From Gloeopeniophorella convolvens (taxonomy: Eukaryota > Basidiomycota > Agaricomycetes > Russulales): a stretch of DNA of 64,000 bases. Positions 42,586 to 52,786 of this stretch are shown piece after piece. A program made the translations under genes and the position numbers. Location: the NCBI GenBank assembly GCA_022496205.1, contig WTXD01000024.1:186001-250000 (forward strand), in the 5' to 3' direction. The notes beneath the pieces are model-generated. The model had not been told where the DNA came from. It saw nothing but the letters and a program-made list of their open reading frames with translations, and did not search any database. Every line of letters starts with the position of its first letter. The stretch's first letter is position 1.

Positions 42586-44232
42586 ACCCGTCACCCGCCG
42601 GGGCATCCGCGCGGACGCACTGTTTTTTCTTTTCTTCCTTTGATAAGTTATAACTGTCTGTCTGCAGGCCTGTAGGGTTTCATTGTACTGGTGCCTGGCG
42701 CGGCTGCTGCGCGCTTGGTCTGTGTTCTGTCGTCACTTGGTCGTCACTGTAGGCTTTTCCCGGTGAGACTACTACTTTGTTTGTATGGTGCTACTACACG
42801 ACAATGGTTATTGTGCGCGGGTGTCGGGGCGCATACACGTCCTCTTTTGCTTTGGACCCTCATGATGCGTACCTTGATGCCCGCATCCGTCACTTTGTCT
42901 TGTGCTCCGGAGCGCAGTCAAAAGTTGTGCACCTTTTTCTGAGGAGGATCGGCATGTTCGTGCCGTGTTGGCCCATTGGGACCAATGGCTAGGACCTCCC
43001 GGCGGTCGTCGACAACAACCTTGACAACAGATCAACAACAATTGTCGCGCAGCCATGACCATGCCGACGTTCTAGCCAGCGATGTACCATCATCCTCCTC
43101 CGGCATTGCGTCTACATGCTCAATGTAAGCGTATCTGATAGGCGGCGCCCCGCGGCAGCAATCATCTAGAAGGTGGACCAAGAACTCCAGCAGCTACTGT
43201 GAGTCCGGCCCTGCAAACGGATCTATCTAGCCATATCCCATCTGCGATATCGACCGCCTACATAGTCCTCGAGACTTTCAAAGAAGCATCCGAGGGTACA
43301 CGGCTCGCTCAGGCAGGCACGCACCGCCCGGCGGACGCACTCCAGCTTCCTCGAGGCAGTACCTACTAGCTTTGTTCACCACTATTAGAAGCATCTTCTT
43401 CACCTTCCACGACCTACAACCACGCCCCGCCCAATCCAGCGTCATGCACTGTCCTCGCTCCCAGCCTACCCATCCCCTTCCGGCGCACCCAGCTTGCCAT
43501 CTACCCTGATCAGACAGGACAGGCAACCGCCCACCCGCGCGTGGCCATGCAACCCGAGTCGCATGCAACACAGAGCCGTATTTCTGTTCTTCCAGAGGTC
43601 TCCAGCCGTAGCATAGGCTCTGGCGCGCTGGCAGTGGCGTCGCGCTTCTGTTGCGCTGTGCGCGCGCGCACCCACGCGCAGCGCCGCGTGCCCGAGGTCC
43701 GTTGCCACCCACTCCCCAGCTGTCCGTCTGGATCCTGGTGACATCGCCCGCTCTCCTCCTTTCCTTTCCTCGCCCCCGCGCGCGCATTTCGCGGCTCCAA
43801 GGAAGCCTCTGTGACAGTACAGCCCCCAGGCCCCGCGCGCGGCGGGTTCGCAGGCGGCACTGTCATCCGGCTCTGCGCCTGCGCGCGTGGCGCCGCCCGT
43901 GCTTCTGATCACCGCCCTTCACAGCCAGGCATCCGTCTTGTCGGCCCTGCCTGTAGGCCACCTCGAACTTGGTTGCCCCCGGGCCACCGCTCCAGCACGT
44001 TGTGATGTCTGCGCACGGGCCATCCCGATGCGGGGCTGGGAGGAGCGGGTGTGCGGGGCACCTGACTGGTTTCTGCGTGCGCCGTCCCATGGCTGCGCAC
44101 GCGTCGTGTAGGCGCCGCCTGTTGTACGGAAAATCCATTCTGTGCGGTGGTACACAGATATAGAAGTGAGAACCATGACGAGCGATGCCATGCAGAGGCA
44201 GGTGCTGTACTAAACAGCATTATGGACATATA
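42586..44232. other. Gene-poor convergent intergenic region
   Basis: 1.65 kb between two stops on opposite strands. Only short frames without motif; one Arg/Gly-rich frame on the minus strand has no support. T-rich sequence near 42625-42660 may be the MYND gene terminator. No repeat or RNA gene seen. Confidence 0.5.
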
Positions 44233-46026
44233 CTACAGTACTTCCACGTCACTCTCTTCCTCATGTTCCGCATGTTCGTGAAAGGATTGGGCCACTGGAG
44301 CAAAACGATCCAAGAACGATCTCGAACGGAAGGATCCGCGTACCCGTCTGATAGGACGCCCCGCGCGAGCGCAAGATTCCATGAATGAAGAAAACATCTG
44401 GTCTTTGCCAGCTGCTCTGAGTTCGCGCAGTTGAGGTAGCAAGTCAGGAGGCAATTCCTCGTCACCCTGAGGCAGGGAACGTAAAATGTCCTTCACGAGA
44501 TCGGGCCCCACTATGAGCGTCTCCACTCCTGTGAATATCTGTAAAAGTTGACGCCACAATGCTTGATCGACTTCATCTTGCTCCCTCGGCCACTGGCCAC
44601 TCGCATCCACCCCTAAGTCAAGCTCGTTCGCAATGGAAAGTATGGGCGACAGGGCGGGGAAGATTTGCGCCGCCGCCGCCACTTGCCAGTCCAACCGCCG
44701 ACAGTAGACCGCCAACTCGAGGTAGGAATCTTGGGGAGATCGTAGCAGGTCTTGATATTCAAAACTCTCAAGGTATGTTTGTTGCTCTGGACTGAAGCAA
44801 GACGGAGGTTGAGAAACCCAAAAATGCTCCTCCGAGAAGACCATTCCGACCCCGTCGCCTGGTTCGAATTGTCCTGTCAAGCAGGAAATGAGCCGCGACA
44901 AGGACGTGAAGTTGTATGTAAGTTGGTGCGAAAGATGGACTGAAAGCTTTCGGAGAAGTGGGGTATCGAGGCGAGCTAGCAGGCCGTCCAGGTATGCGGA
45001 TGCACCTTTGAACCCTAACAAGTTCAGACTGGGGAGCGTGGTTAGGGATGAATTCAAGGGCGTATGGGATGTTCCCGTCTCTTGTAGACCGCGAAAGTCG
45101 GTGGAGGAAAAGGAAATCCACAGGTCCTCGAGATGCGGCATTGCCGATAGCCATTCAACGAGGCTGCCTACAGGAAACCTTCCGTATTCCGGAATGTTAA
45201 AAAGACAGAGGATGACAAGATCGGGTGCGGAGGCGGGAGTTTGCAGTACAAGGGGGAGGGAGATGCCTTCTATTGTGAACTGGCGCAAACTTGGGGCATG
45301 AAACCTGGCTGGGAGCATGAGATTTGGCCGACCTCCGGTGTGTGGTGCGATGACAAGCCGTTCCAGGATAGGGTAGTATCTATCCATGGCCAAAACAAAC
45401 TTGTTTAGGGTAGAAAGCGGTAGATATGTGAGGTGGACGCTGTCTAGGCGATCGGCGTGGCGTTCGAGTAAAATGAGTATCTGGTTGTGGGGTGCATGCG
45501 AATCTTGATTTGTGTCGGCGAAGTCGGCATCTCGCACTGCCGGGGTCGCACCATGCCTGCACTGGTATTCCAGGATGATTGGAATGCGGAGAAAATATTC
45601 TGGAATTGCCTTCCCGAGCGAATGCTCACTGAGGGAAACGCGCAGGTTCAGATGAGAAGCCGATGACAAGATGAGGGTTCGCCATCTTCGGCAGACATGA
45701 GCAAGTCTGTGCCACGACCGGTGCTGTGGTCCCAATTCCCAGCTGTTCGTGTAATACGCCACATAGGACCGGAAAACACCCAGAAGTGCGTCGTCGTCGA
45801 TCACGTCGATGGTTGCCACGCGTGAAATGGCCCGCCCTGCGAAGACACATAGACGGAGGTCAGAAGATGCTGAATCTGGATAGTACGTAGCTACATACTC
45901 AGCGGGCGCAAAGTTTCGGACTGACCAAAACCGCATGAGCTCATCTCCTTTATCCCGGACGATACGAGAGGAATGGACTTGTATTTGTGATATCGATGTG
46001 ACTCGCGGACGACTCGCGGGGGTCAC
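44233..46026 (-). CDS. F-box/LRR-like protein A
   Basis: Probable substrate receptor of an SCF ubiquitin ligase. The open frame from 46026 is 597 residues, but its first 70 are doubtful: a donor-like GTATGT and an acceptor TCTTCGCAG just before GRAISRV suggest that a short 5' exon is spliced on, as in the paralogue. The F-box region is VATIDVIDDDALLGVFRSYV.., with WHRLAHVCRRWRTLILSSASHLNL. The rest has leucine-rich-like repeats without strict periodicity (YPILERLVI.., LMLPARFHAPSLRQFTIEG, MPHLEDLWISF, YLDGLLARLDTPLLRKL), and CRRLDWQVAAAAQ and LWRQLLQIFTGVETLIV near the end. It shares this whole order with the F-box protein encoded at 47445-48866. Substrate unknown. Confidence 0.82.
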   Translation of the reverse strand: MTPASRPRVTSISQIQVHSSRIVRDKGDELMRFWSVRNFAPAEYVATYYPDSASSDLRLCVFAGRAISRVATIDVIDDDALLGVFRSYVAYYTNSWELGPQHRSWHRLAHVCRRWRTLILSSASHLNLRVSLSEHSLGKAIPEYFLRIPIILEYQCRHGATPAVRDADFADTNQDSHAPHNQILILLERHADRLDSVHLTYLPLSTLNKFVLAMDRYYPILERLVIAPHTGGRPNLMLPARFHAPSLRQFTIEGISLPLVLQTPASAPDLVILCLFNIPEYGRFPVGSLVEWLSAMPHLEDLWISFSSTDFRGLQETGTSHTPLNSSLTTLPSLNLLGFKGASAYLDGLLARLDTPLLRKLSVHLSHQLTYNFTSLSRLISCLTGQFEPGDGVGMVFSEEHFWVSQPPSCFSPEQQTYLESFEYQDLLRSPQDSYLELAVYCRRLDWQVAAAAQIFPALSPILSIANELDLGVDASGQWPREQDEVDQALWRQLLQIFTGVETLIVGPDLVKDILRSLPQGDEELPPDLLPQLRELRAAGKDQMFSSFMESCARAGRPIRRVRGSFRSRSFLDRFAPVAQSFHEHAEHEEESDVEVL

Positions 46027-46858
46027 TAAATCTCACGCGGAGGAGCGTCGCGATAGATTATGGGCCGGGGTAGCCTCTCGAGCTCCGAGTATACTGGAGG
46101 AGGTCGGGGGTCGCGTGGCCGCGGGGTAGATGTATATGCAGGGTATTAGAATATGCTTACTACACGAGCTAAGTATACGTTGCGCGTGGCTGAGCGTTGC
46201 AAGCGTGCACATGCAATGGGTCCCGTGCGACTGTTGTCATCGATGAGCGGTGATCGATGGTTCGACGAGTGCGCATCGCCGAGCATCGAGCAAGGACGAC
46301 TCGTCTCAGCGGCGGAAGAACCCGCAACCATCTGCATCATTTTTCCCACGCTGGGCAGGGCACGGTGCCCCCATCTGCGCCTGTGGGTTCCTCCGCCTCC
46401 ACCCGCCCCCACGCTGGCCGTAGTTGAGCCGGTGGAGGCGGCGCTGCCGCAGGGCGTGGAGTCAGAGGAGGAGGAGATTCGGCATTTCCCGGAGTAGCTA
46501 CGGTTCAGATACAGTCTCGCGTTCTCTCGTGTTCCCGAATTGGCTCCAAGTCTCTCTCTCCCCTTACTTACTGCGTCACCCCCTATTCCACTGGTCAACT
46601 CATGATATTACTACGAAAGTGCGCAAATTCAGGGATTTCCGCATATGTTTTAGAATTCATCCACAAGACATTCAATCAATGTAGTCAGTACTAATCTCGT
46701 ACAACGGTGCTTGCACATGCAGGTAACTCATGCTCAGATGGCAATGAAGCAATCAAACCCCAAGACCAAAGACGGGCGTGAACAGTGGAAAATGGAAGTA
46801 CAACTAGCGCATATCAACAGTCAAGAGCTGGAGAACGTATAATCCATCCATGCTAAAC
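46027..46858. other. Intergenic region inside the duplicated F-box/DUF unit
   Basis: About 830 bp between the F-box A open frame and the end of the DUF6699-like gene. It should hold the F-box A promoter and possibly its first exon. Small open frames on both strands show no motif. Confidence 0.5.
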
Positions 46859-47455
46859 TCAACTTCGATGCAGAAAGAGGGCCTTAGCCGGGCGGAGCCA
46901 CGACGGTGCACCTCCGACCTTGAGGAGCCAGTAGCCATATGGGTATTGGACACTGGGCTGCTCCCGGATAATTCCAAAGAATAAGGTGTCGCCTTCAAGG
47001 AATTCGAGAGGTGTCGTGGGTGGGACCCCAGTGTACGGCGCGTGCTTGGTCACAGAAAAGTCAAACGCCGTGTTGGCTCTGTACGTGTCGCGGATCGCCT
47101 TGAACACGTCGATGCAACGGATACCCGACTGGCGCGCGACGCGCACCGGATGATCGGGTAGCCGCGCGCAGCGAATGACCATATTGGTGAGAGTGGGTTC
47201 GGCAACAGGCTCCTTGAGCTCGTCAGCGGTCAGCGGGCGACCTCCCCCAGGCCCGTCGGACCCGTAGAGTAAGGACTCGTGGAGCACCCTTGCACTGATG
47301 TCGCGCGCGAGGTCGAGGTATACCACCCCCCTCGATGTTCCGGCGGAGAAGGGAGTGAGTATCCAGTGGAGCGTTATCGGGGGTGTGGTAGGTTCTGTGA
47401 CGATGGTGAGTGGGCCGGGTGAACTGTATTCCTTCGACTCAGGTCTACTGACCAT
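46859..47455 (-). CDS. DUF6699-like protein A (short form)
   Basis: 198-residue open frame starting at 47455 (MVSRPESKEYSSP). Nearly the whole protein is one domain: ITLHWILTPFSAGTSRGVVYLDLARD, then EPVAEPTLTNMVIRCARLPDHPVRVARQSGIRCIDVFKAIRDTY, then FLEGDTLFFGI and YGYWLLKVG. This pattern (a start with LHW, a central lxivv..LPdxpv..s.g..cvdV..aI, an end with G.t.FlGl and W.L.V) fits the basidiomycete DUF6699 domain, whose function is unknown. It lacks the roughly 150-residue Ser/Pro-rich N-terminus of its paralogue at 50162-51277. The start codon lies inside the last codons of F-box B, 11 bp of overlap, so it is not certain that this is an independent gene. Confidence 0.68.
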   Translation of the reverse strand: MVSRPESKEYSSPGPLTIVTEPTTPPITLHWILTPFSAGTSRGVVYLDLARDISARVLHESLLYGSDGPGGGRPLTADELKEPVAEPTLTNMVIRCARLPDHPVRVARQSGIRCIDVFKAIRDTYRANTAFDFSVTKHAPYTGVPPTTPLEFLEGDTLFFGIIREQPSVQYPYGYWLLKVGGAPSWLRPAKALFLHRS

Positions 47456-48866
47456 CGAACTGGCAGGGCGAGCATTTGATAAGGCGCCCTGAGTGTGTAG
47501 ATGCCATCGAAAAAGACGAAAACGCCTCGATCTGCCCCTCAGTTTTGAGCTCGCGCAGCTGAGGCAAAAAATCGGGCATTTCTCCGTCTCGCGGCAGAGA
47601 ACGAGACAATTCTAATGTAAGCATCTTCCGCACAGTGAGTATTTTCGTGCTTGTGAATGGTCCTAGAAGCTGGCGCCACAGTACGCGGTCAAACTCGTCT
47701 TGATTTTCGAACCACAGCCCGCTCGCCGTGGAATGTAATGTAAGAATCTCTGTGCTTGATATCATAGGCGCAAGTGCAGCGCATACTTGGCCCACGATAG
47801 CTACTTGCCAGTCAAGTCGCTCGCAATTGACAGTGAAGCGGAAACCTGGAGTGTTATCGGCCTCGAGCCCCTTGGACTGAGATGTGACCTCTAGATATTT
47901 TTCATGGAGCGTAACATGGGAGGTACCGTATCTGAGTGATCCTGTCCTCGAAACAAACTCTGAAAGACACGGTAGGTGGAACGTTGGTTGGTTGAAAAGC
48001 ATGATCCAGAGCTGCCTAAGGACCGGAGTGTGAATTCGAGTCAGGATGTCTTCCAGGTATGCGCGAGAACCTTTGAACCGCATCGAACGCAGTCTAGGAA
48101 TGGTAATGGACATGAGCGGAGAGTCCTCCTCTCCTAAGATGCGGTAGAAGGGGGAACAGAATGTAATGGACAGATCCTCGAGACGAGGCGTAGACATTAT
48201 CCATTGCGACAGCCTATTCGGAGGAAGGCTGCTGTGTTCTTGGATATTGTCAAGATGGAGAGTAACGAGGTTTGGAGTAGAAGTGGATGCCGTGGATACT
48301 ACAAGCGGTGGAGGAAGTACACCCGACAGCGAGACCTCGCGTAAATTCGGGGCTAGAAACTTGGCTGGAAGGACGAGATTGTGGCCGGCCGAGCTGGGTT
48401 GTGATGTTATGAGATGGAGCTGTCTGAGGATGGGATAGCTGGTGTCCATGGCTACGACGAACTTGTGTGAGGCTGAGGATAGAGAGTGCAGCTTGATGCT
48501 GCGTAGACGATTGGCATGGCTCTGGAGCAAAAGCAGTAGCCTGCCATGGTCAGCCTCGTGGTCAGCCTCGTGGGCTTTCCGACCTATATTCGAGCCGCTG
48601 TAATCCAGCTCAAGTGGAAAGGGTGGCGAGTATTCCAATATATCCGTCATGATTGAACGGTTCGTCAGATACAGACACAGGTTCAAGCGGGAAGCCGACG
48701 ACAACACGAGGATTCGCCATCTTCGGCACACATGAACGAGTGCATACCATCGACGCTGCTGAATAATGGCCTTGCCGGTTGAGTGAGCTGTTAGGTAGAG
48801 TTCAAATATGACCAGAAGCACGTCGTCGTTCAGTGCCCAGATAATTGTTCGCGGAATGCACCGCAA
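47445..48866 (-). CDS. F-box/LRR-like protein B, C-terminally shortened
   Basis: Paralogue of the F-box gene at 44233-46026. The open frame from 48866 is 473 residues; an AG just before GGATTGCGGTGC suggests a short upstream exon, at the same place as in F-box A. F-box: RTIIWALNDDVLLVIFELYL, with WYALVHVCRRWRILVLSSASRLNL. Matching blocks: YPILRQLHLI, LVLPAKFLAPNLREVSLSG, TPRLEDLSITF, YLEDILTRIHTPVLRQL, CERLDWQVAIVGQ, LWRQLLGPFTSTKILTV, LPQLREL. It ends ..SGRLIKCSPCQFDGQ, whereas F-box A continues about 25 residues further. The stop overlaps the start of the downstream DUF6699-like frame. SCF receptor role inferred. Confidence 0.82.
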   Translation of the reverse strand: MRCIPRTIIWALNDDVLLVIFELYLTAHSTGKAIIQQRRWYALVHVCRRWRILVLSSASRLNLCLYLTNRSIMTDILEYSPPFPLELDYSGSNIGRKAHEADHEADHGRLLLLLQSHANRLRSIKLHSLSSASHKFVVAMDTSYPILRQLHLITSQPSSAGHNLVLPAKFLAPNLREVSLSGVLPPPLVVSTASTSTPNLVTLHLDNIQEHSSLPPNRLSQWIMSTPRLEDLSITFCSPFYRILGEEDSPLMSITIPRLRSMRFKGSRAYLEDILTRIHTPVLRQLWIMLFNQPTFHLPCLSEFVSRTGSLRYGTSHVTLHEKYLEVTSQSKGLEADNTPGFRFTVNCERLDWQVAIVGQVCAALAPMISSTEILTLHSTASGLWFENQDEFDRVLWRQLLGPFTSTKILTVRKMLTLELSRSLPRDGEMPDFLPQLRELKTEGQIEAFSSFSMASTHSGRLIKCSPCQFDGQ

Positions 48867-50161
48867 TCCACCTGCTATCGGTGCATGAGATTAACCTAGA
48901 CAATAATATATACTGGTAGGATGCACCTTGGCTATAGGAAATTCTCCGCCTTTTCACTGACCCTGGTAGTTGAGGGCTCAAGAGACCTGGACTTTCTTCA
49001 ATTTCCCAGCGCGAACCGTCACGGCGCGGGTGGATCCCCCACGGTCTCATAAATTTCAGGGGTGACATTGAGCCCAGACCCAGGTAGAAGTGGAAGAGGT
49101 GAAGATAGAATGAATGGCTCAAAACTCAACGCCAGTGAAATGTCGATAACCGCTACGCGATTGTCTGCCTGATGGAAGGGGGCCGACTCGCTGCACGCCT
49201 GCATCCGCGTGCGTCGGTCACTAGCTAGTCACATATCATATTATGTCATAGTCACTAGTCACTAGTCACTAGTCACTGCTGTTACGCTCAAGTGTCAAAA
49301 TCTGTGAAGTAGAGCACGAACCCCCGCCACCACTACACCACGTTGCCTAAAATGCGCACACTTCACACCTGTTCACCCGAGACGCACCACGCAGAAGCAG
49401 GCCAACGCGGACATCTGACCAGACCACCCACCCACGCACCGCGCGCCACAAGCGCCAAGTCAGCGCCCGGTGTCCGCATTGCACCGCCAGACCGGCGGCG
49501 CACCGGACGAGGTAGCACGCCCCAACAGTTGATACAATGGCGATGTCCATGATGACATTGGAATAATGTACGTATGCGTAGCGTAGCGTAGCAATTATAG
49601 CGTAGGCAGCATGGACGGGCGCGACGCGGCGGGGCACGCACGCGAACTACGGCTACATCTCCGGGACCAGCGCGGCAGACACAGAAGGAAGCGGTATGTA
49701 GGTAATCGTACAGGGCATAGGAGGGGTGGTGGAGTAGCTAGGACTCGACACAAACAACAACGCGCTGGTCCCCTAGACGGCCCTCAAATAGTAGCGACAG
49801 CTGACGGCGCGCAGTGCACCGTCAGCGAGAAGCGAGGTCAAGTAAAGTGAAATGAAGAATAAAATGCAATGCGTGCGTGGAGGGTGTACAGAGAACAAGT
49901 AGAGAGATCGATCGAGGGAGAATGATTGCGGGTATGGGGAATGAATGGAGTGAGAGTGGGGGATGGGAATGCATGCGAGATTACTAAGCGAGACAAGGGA
50001 CAATTCAAAGCAGTGGGCGGGGCATGGCGGGCGGGCGTAACGCGTAAAGCAAAGACACAATCATAAAAGAGCGAGAAGGAGGCGGTCCTGCGGCGCAGTC
50101 AGCCCCTCCATCCGCAGCCAAAGTCACATAGCTGTTCGTAGCACTCACAGAGAGGACGAGA
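48867..50161. other. Intergenic region between F-box B and DUF6699-like B
   Basis: 1.3 kb containing the likely first exon and promoter of F-box B, a perfect heptamer tandem repeat (49250-49277) and a short GCGTA run at 49576-49590. No convincing gene. Confidence 0.5.
49250..49277. repeat. Tandem heptamer repeat (AGTCACT)x4
   Basis: Four perfect copies of AGTCACT; a related GTCACTAGCTAGTCAC palindromic piece lies 30 bp upstream (about 49217-49232). Non-coding. Confidence 0.9.
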
Positions 50162-51277
50162 TCACGATGCAGGGCCGACCTTGAGGCACCAACACCCGTC
50201 CGGGTAGCGCGCGTCGGAGGCGCGCCAGTCAAGCCCTAGAAAAATGGTATGGCCGTCAAGCAAATCGCTGCGGCGCACGCCCTTCTTCTCAGGCGACGGC
50301 GGCTTCCGCCGCTCGGCCGCGTGCACAGCGTGCGCGTGGAGTTTACGCTCCGTGGAGGTGAGGACGACGTTGTACGTGTCGCGTATTGCCTCGAACACGT
50401 CGACGCATCGGATACCCGACAGGCGCGCGACATGCACTGGCCAATCAGGCAGCTCCGCGCAGAAGATAACCATTTCGGTCAGGCCAGGATCCGCCGCGGA
50501 CTTGTTGCGCTCGTCGACGGTCAGCGGACGGCCGCGCCCGGGGCGCCGCGGCTCCGCGAGCGTGATCGCGTCAACATCGCGTGAGAAGTCAAAGCGCAGC
50601 AGACCCCTCGCGCGCTTGGCGTCGAAGGGGAGGAGCTTCCAGTGCAGCGTCGCAGGCGGTGTGCTGGAGTCTGCGCGCGGCGGCCGCGGGAGTCAGCAGG
50701 AGTCACGTGCGCCGAATATAGAGAGGACACACACCCATCGCGGAGTTTGCGAGCCGGCTCCTCGAGAGCTGGCTGCGGGATCCATGCGAGGCGCGGGGCT
50801 TCTCAGGCGACGACGCGTAGCCGTCGTGGTCCTGGCGTACAAGCGATGCCTTGATGACGACGGACGACTCGGTCGTGCCTGCAATGATAGCGAGAATGAG
50901 TTGATTACATCAGCTAGCTGCACTGTTCGGGTCAGTTGAGATCGCTACTAACCTGTCTTCAGGATCGACTTGAGCGGCTGTGCCAACGACGAGCGCGGGG
51001 TCTGCGGGGCGGATCGGCGGCTCGATGAGGACGAGGACGAGGTCGAGGCGGATGATCCCTCCGGAGACGTCGAATAGCCGGAATCGGCATGCGACGGCCG
51101 GGAGCGGTGGCGGGACATCGACGGCTTGGACATCATCGGGGGTGGTGACATCGGGATCGGGATGGGACGAGTCATAAGCGGGCTGGCCATGGCGAGGTCG
51201 GGGAGGGGGCGAGGATTCAATCGAGGGGCGGGAGGAGCGGGCGTGGGCTCCCGGCGTTCATGTCTTCGTCTGAACAT
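50162..51277 (-). CDS. DUF6699-like protein B (long form)
   Basis: Start at 51277 (MFRRRHERREPTPAPP). About 160 residues of Pro/Ser/Arg-rich disorder (PRPIPIPMSPPPMM, SGYSTSPEGSS, SLAQPLKSILKTG, then YASSPEKPRASHGSRS) precede the domain. Introns at about 50881-50955 and 50664-50731 join the parts. Domain: PATLHWKLLPFDAKRARGLLRFDFSRDV, RGRPLTVDERNKSAADPGLTEMVIFCAELPDWPVHVARLSGIRCVDVFEAIRDTY, DLLDGHTIFLGLDW and DGCWCLKVG, stop at 50162. Nearly every core block matches the shorter DUF6699-like protein at 46859-47455, so the two are paralogues. Function unknown. Confidence 0.72.
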
Positions 51278-52786
51278 TATCGTCCAGCGACCGGTCGATC
51301 TAATCGTAAACGTGTGCGGGGGAGAGAAAGGGGGAAAAGGGGAGGTGAAGGGGGAAGGGAGTGTGAAGCTGGGACGATCGTGAGTGGGGTACTTATGGCG
51401 AAAGGCTGGATGGAATGGTTTACCTGGAATCCAAAGAAACCGGGGGAAGTGAAAGGTGGTCCTTTAGGTATCCTTAGCCACGGGGCCCCCGCATCCAAGA
51501 ACCTGCAGCTATATGAACCGGCTGCGAGCGGGGGAGCGAAGGGGCGTGGGGGGAAAGCAAGCCGGACGTCGTGCTTAACGCAAGATATAATATCTCCTCC
51601 CCGCCGACACGAGGCGCCCCTTATCCCGGCCCGCCCCAGCCCAATCAGCTGCACGCATCCTCCCTCTCCTCTTTCCTCCCTCTGAATCCCCCTTGGCGCC
51701 CGGGAACCCGATTATCGAGAGGCGCCCGATGACTGAATTGCCCCGCCACACCCACCCCAAGCTGTGCTGAATTGGTATCATTCGAGTAAGCGTTGACTCG
51801 CAGCGGCAGCCCCGAAGGGTACCGACCTGTCATGAGAATATTCTCCCATACGGGCCGCCCTTTTCCACCAAGCGGGCGCTCGGAACGCGAACGACGCCTC
51901 GAGAAACTCAGACTCACGACATGAGGCCCAATCTCTGCACCTTTCGGGAACTCTTCCGGATGGAACGTTCCTGGGGCGATGTAATCTCACTTCGAGGGCG
52001 TCAATCGGGTGCATTGCAAGGCGTTTCTGTGGCCAGAGCGTGAGCCGCGCTCGAGGCAACTGAGTGGCGTCGGTGGTTCTGCGAACGAATAAGAGAGGCC
52101 GCCGACATGGGCAAATGACCAACCAACACGTTCCAGCCTGAATTCCCATCATCAACCCAACCTGTACGCGAGGCCAGGTGAAACGGACTATCCTCCGCAG
52201 ATGGGCACAGTCGTACCTTCTCGGAGGCGACAATGGAGGGAATGAGGCACACCTGGCACAACTTTGGCCAAAGCCTAAGACACTGCATGTCAAGTTCGAC
52301 ATGGTCGTTAGCTGTACGGGCGCAGAGAAGCTTGAGGGCCCCTGATGTTGATGCCTTGGAGGGGATAGCAATGCAGCAGCTTTGCGTTATTCGGCTGAAT
52401 TGAGAGCTACGGAGCCCCATGGAACCGCGATGGTCCCTGACGAGGTGAAAATTGTGTTGAGCAGTGCACGCTATGCGAACAGGTTCGGAACGTCATAGGG
52501 ATACGCAACGGTCGAGAACGGGGTCTCCAAGCAGAAAAAGGGTCAGGTGTCTGCGTAGCAGGGATATAATTAGTGTACTGAGCAGTACCTGGGCCAGGTC
52601 TCGTTCAGACGTTGCTGACTGTTGCGTTGCAAAACGGAGGATGTCGAGTCGCGTCACGGCAGCATATATGGATTACATGATACGGTCCCGCGGGGCGCTT
52701 AGCCGCCGGGAAAGTTTGCTCTCGCCAACGCCGCCGACAACAGTGCCCTCGCCGTCGCCGTCGCCGACAATCAGTACGTCCTCAAG
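51278..52786. other. Divergent intergenic region before NOP56
   Basis: 1.5 kb with a purine-rich strand near 51320-51360 just upstream of the DUF6699-like gene (pyrimidine-rich in its transcription sense). A 197-codon minus frame near 51778-52371 has no motif and is judged chance. The NOP56 promoter must lie in its right part. Confidence 0.5.
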
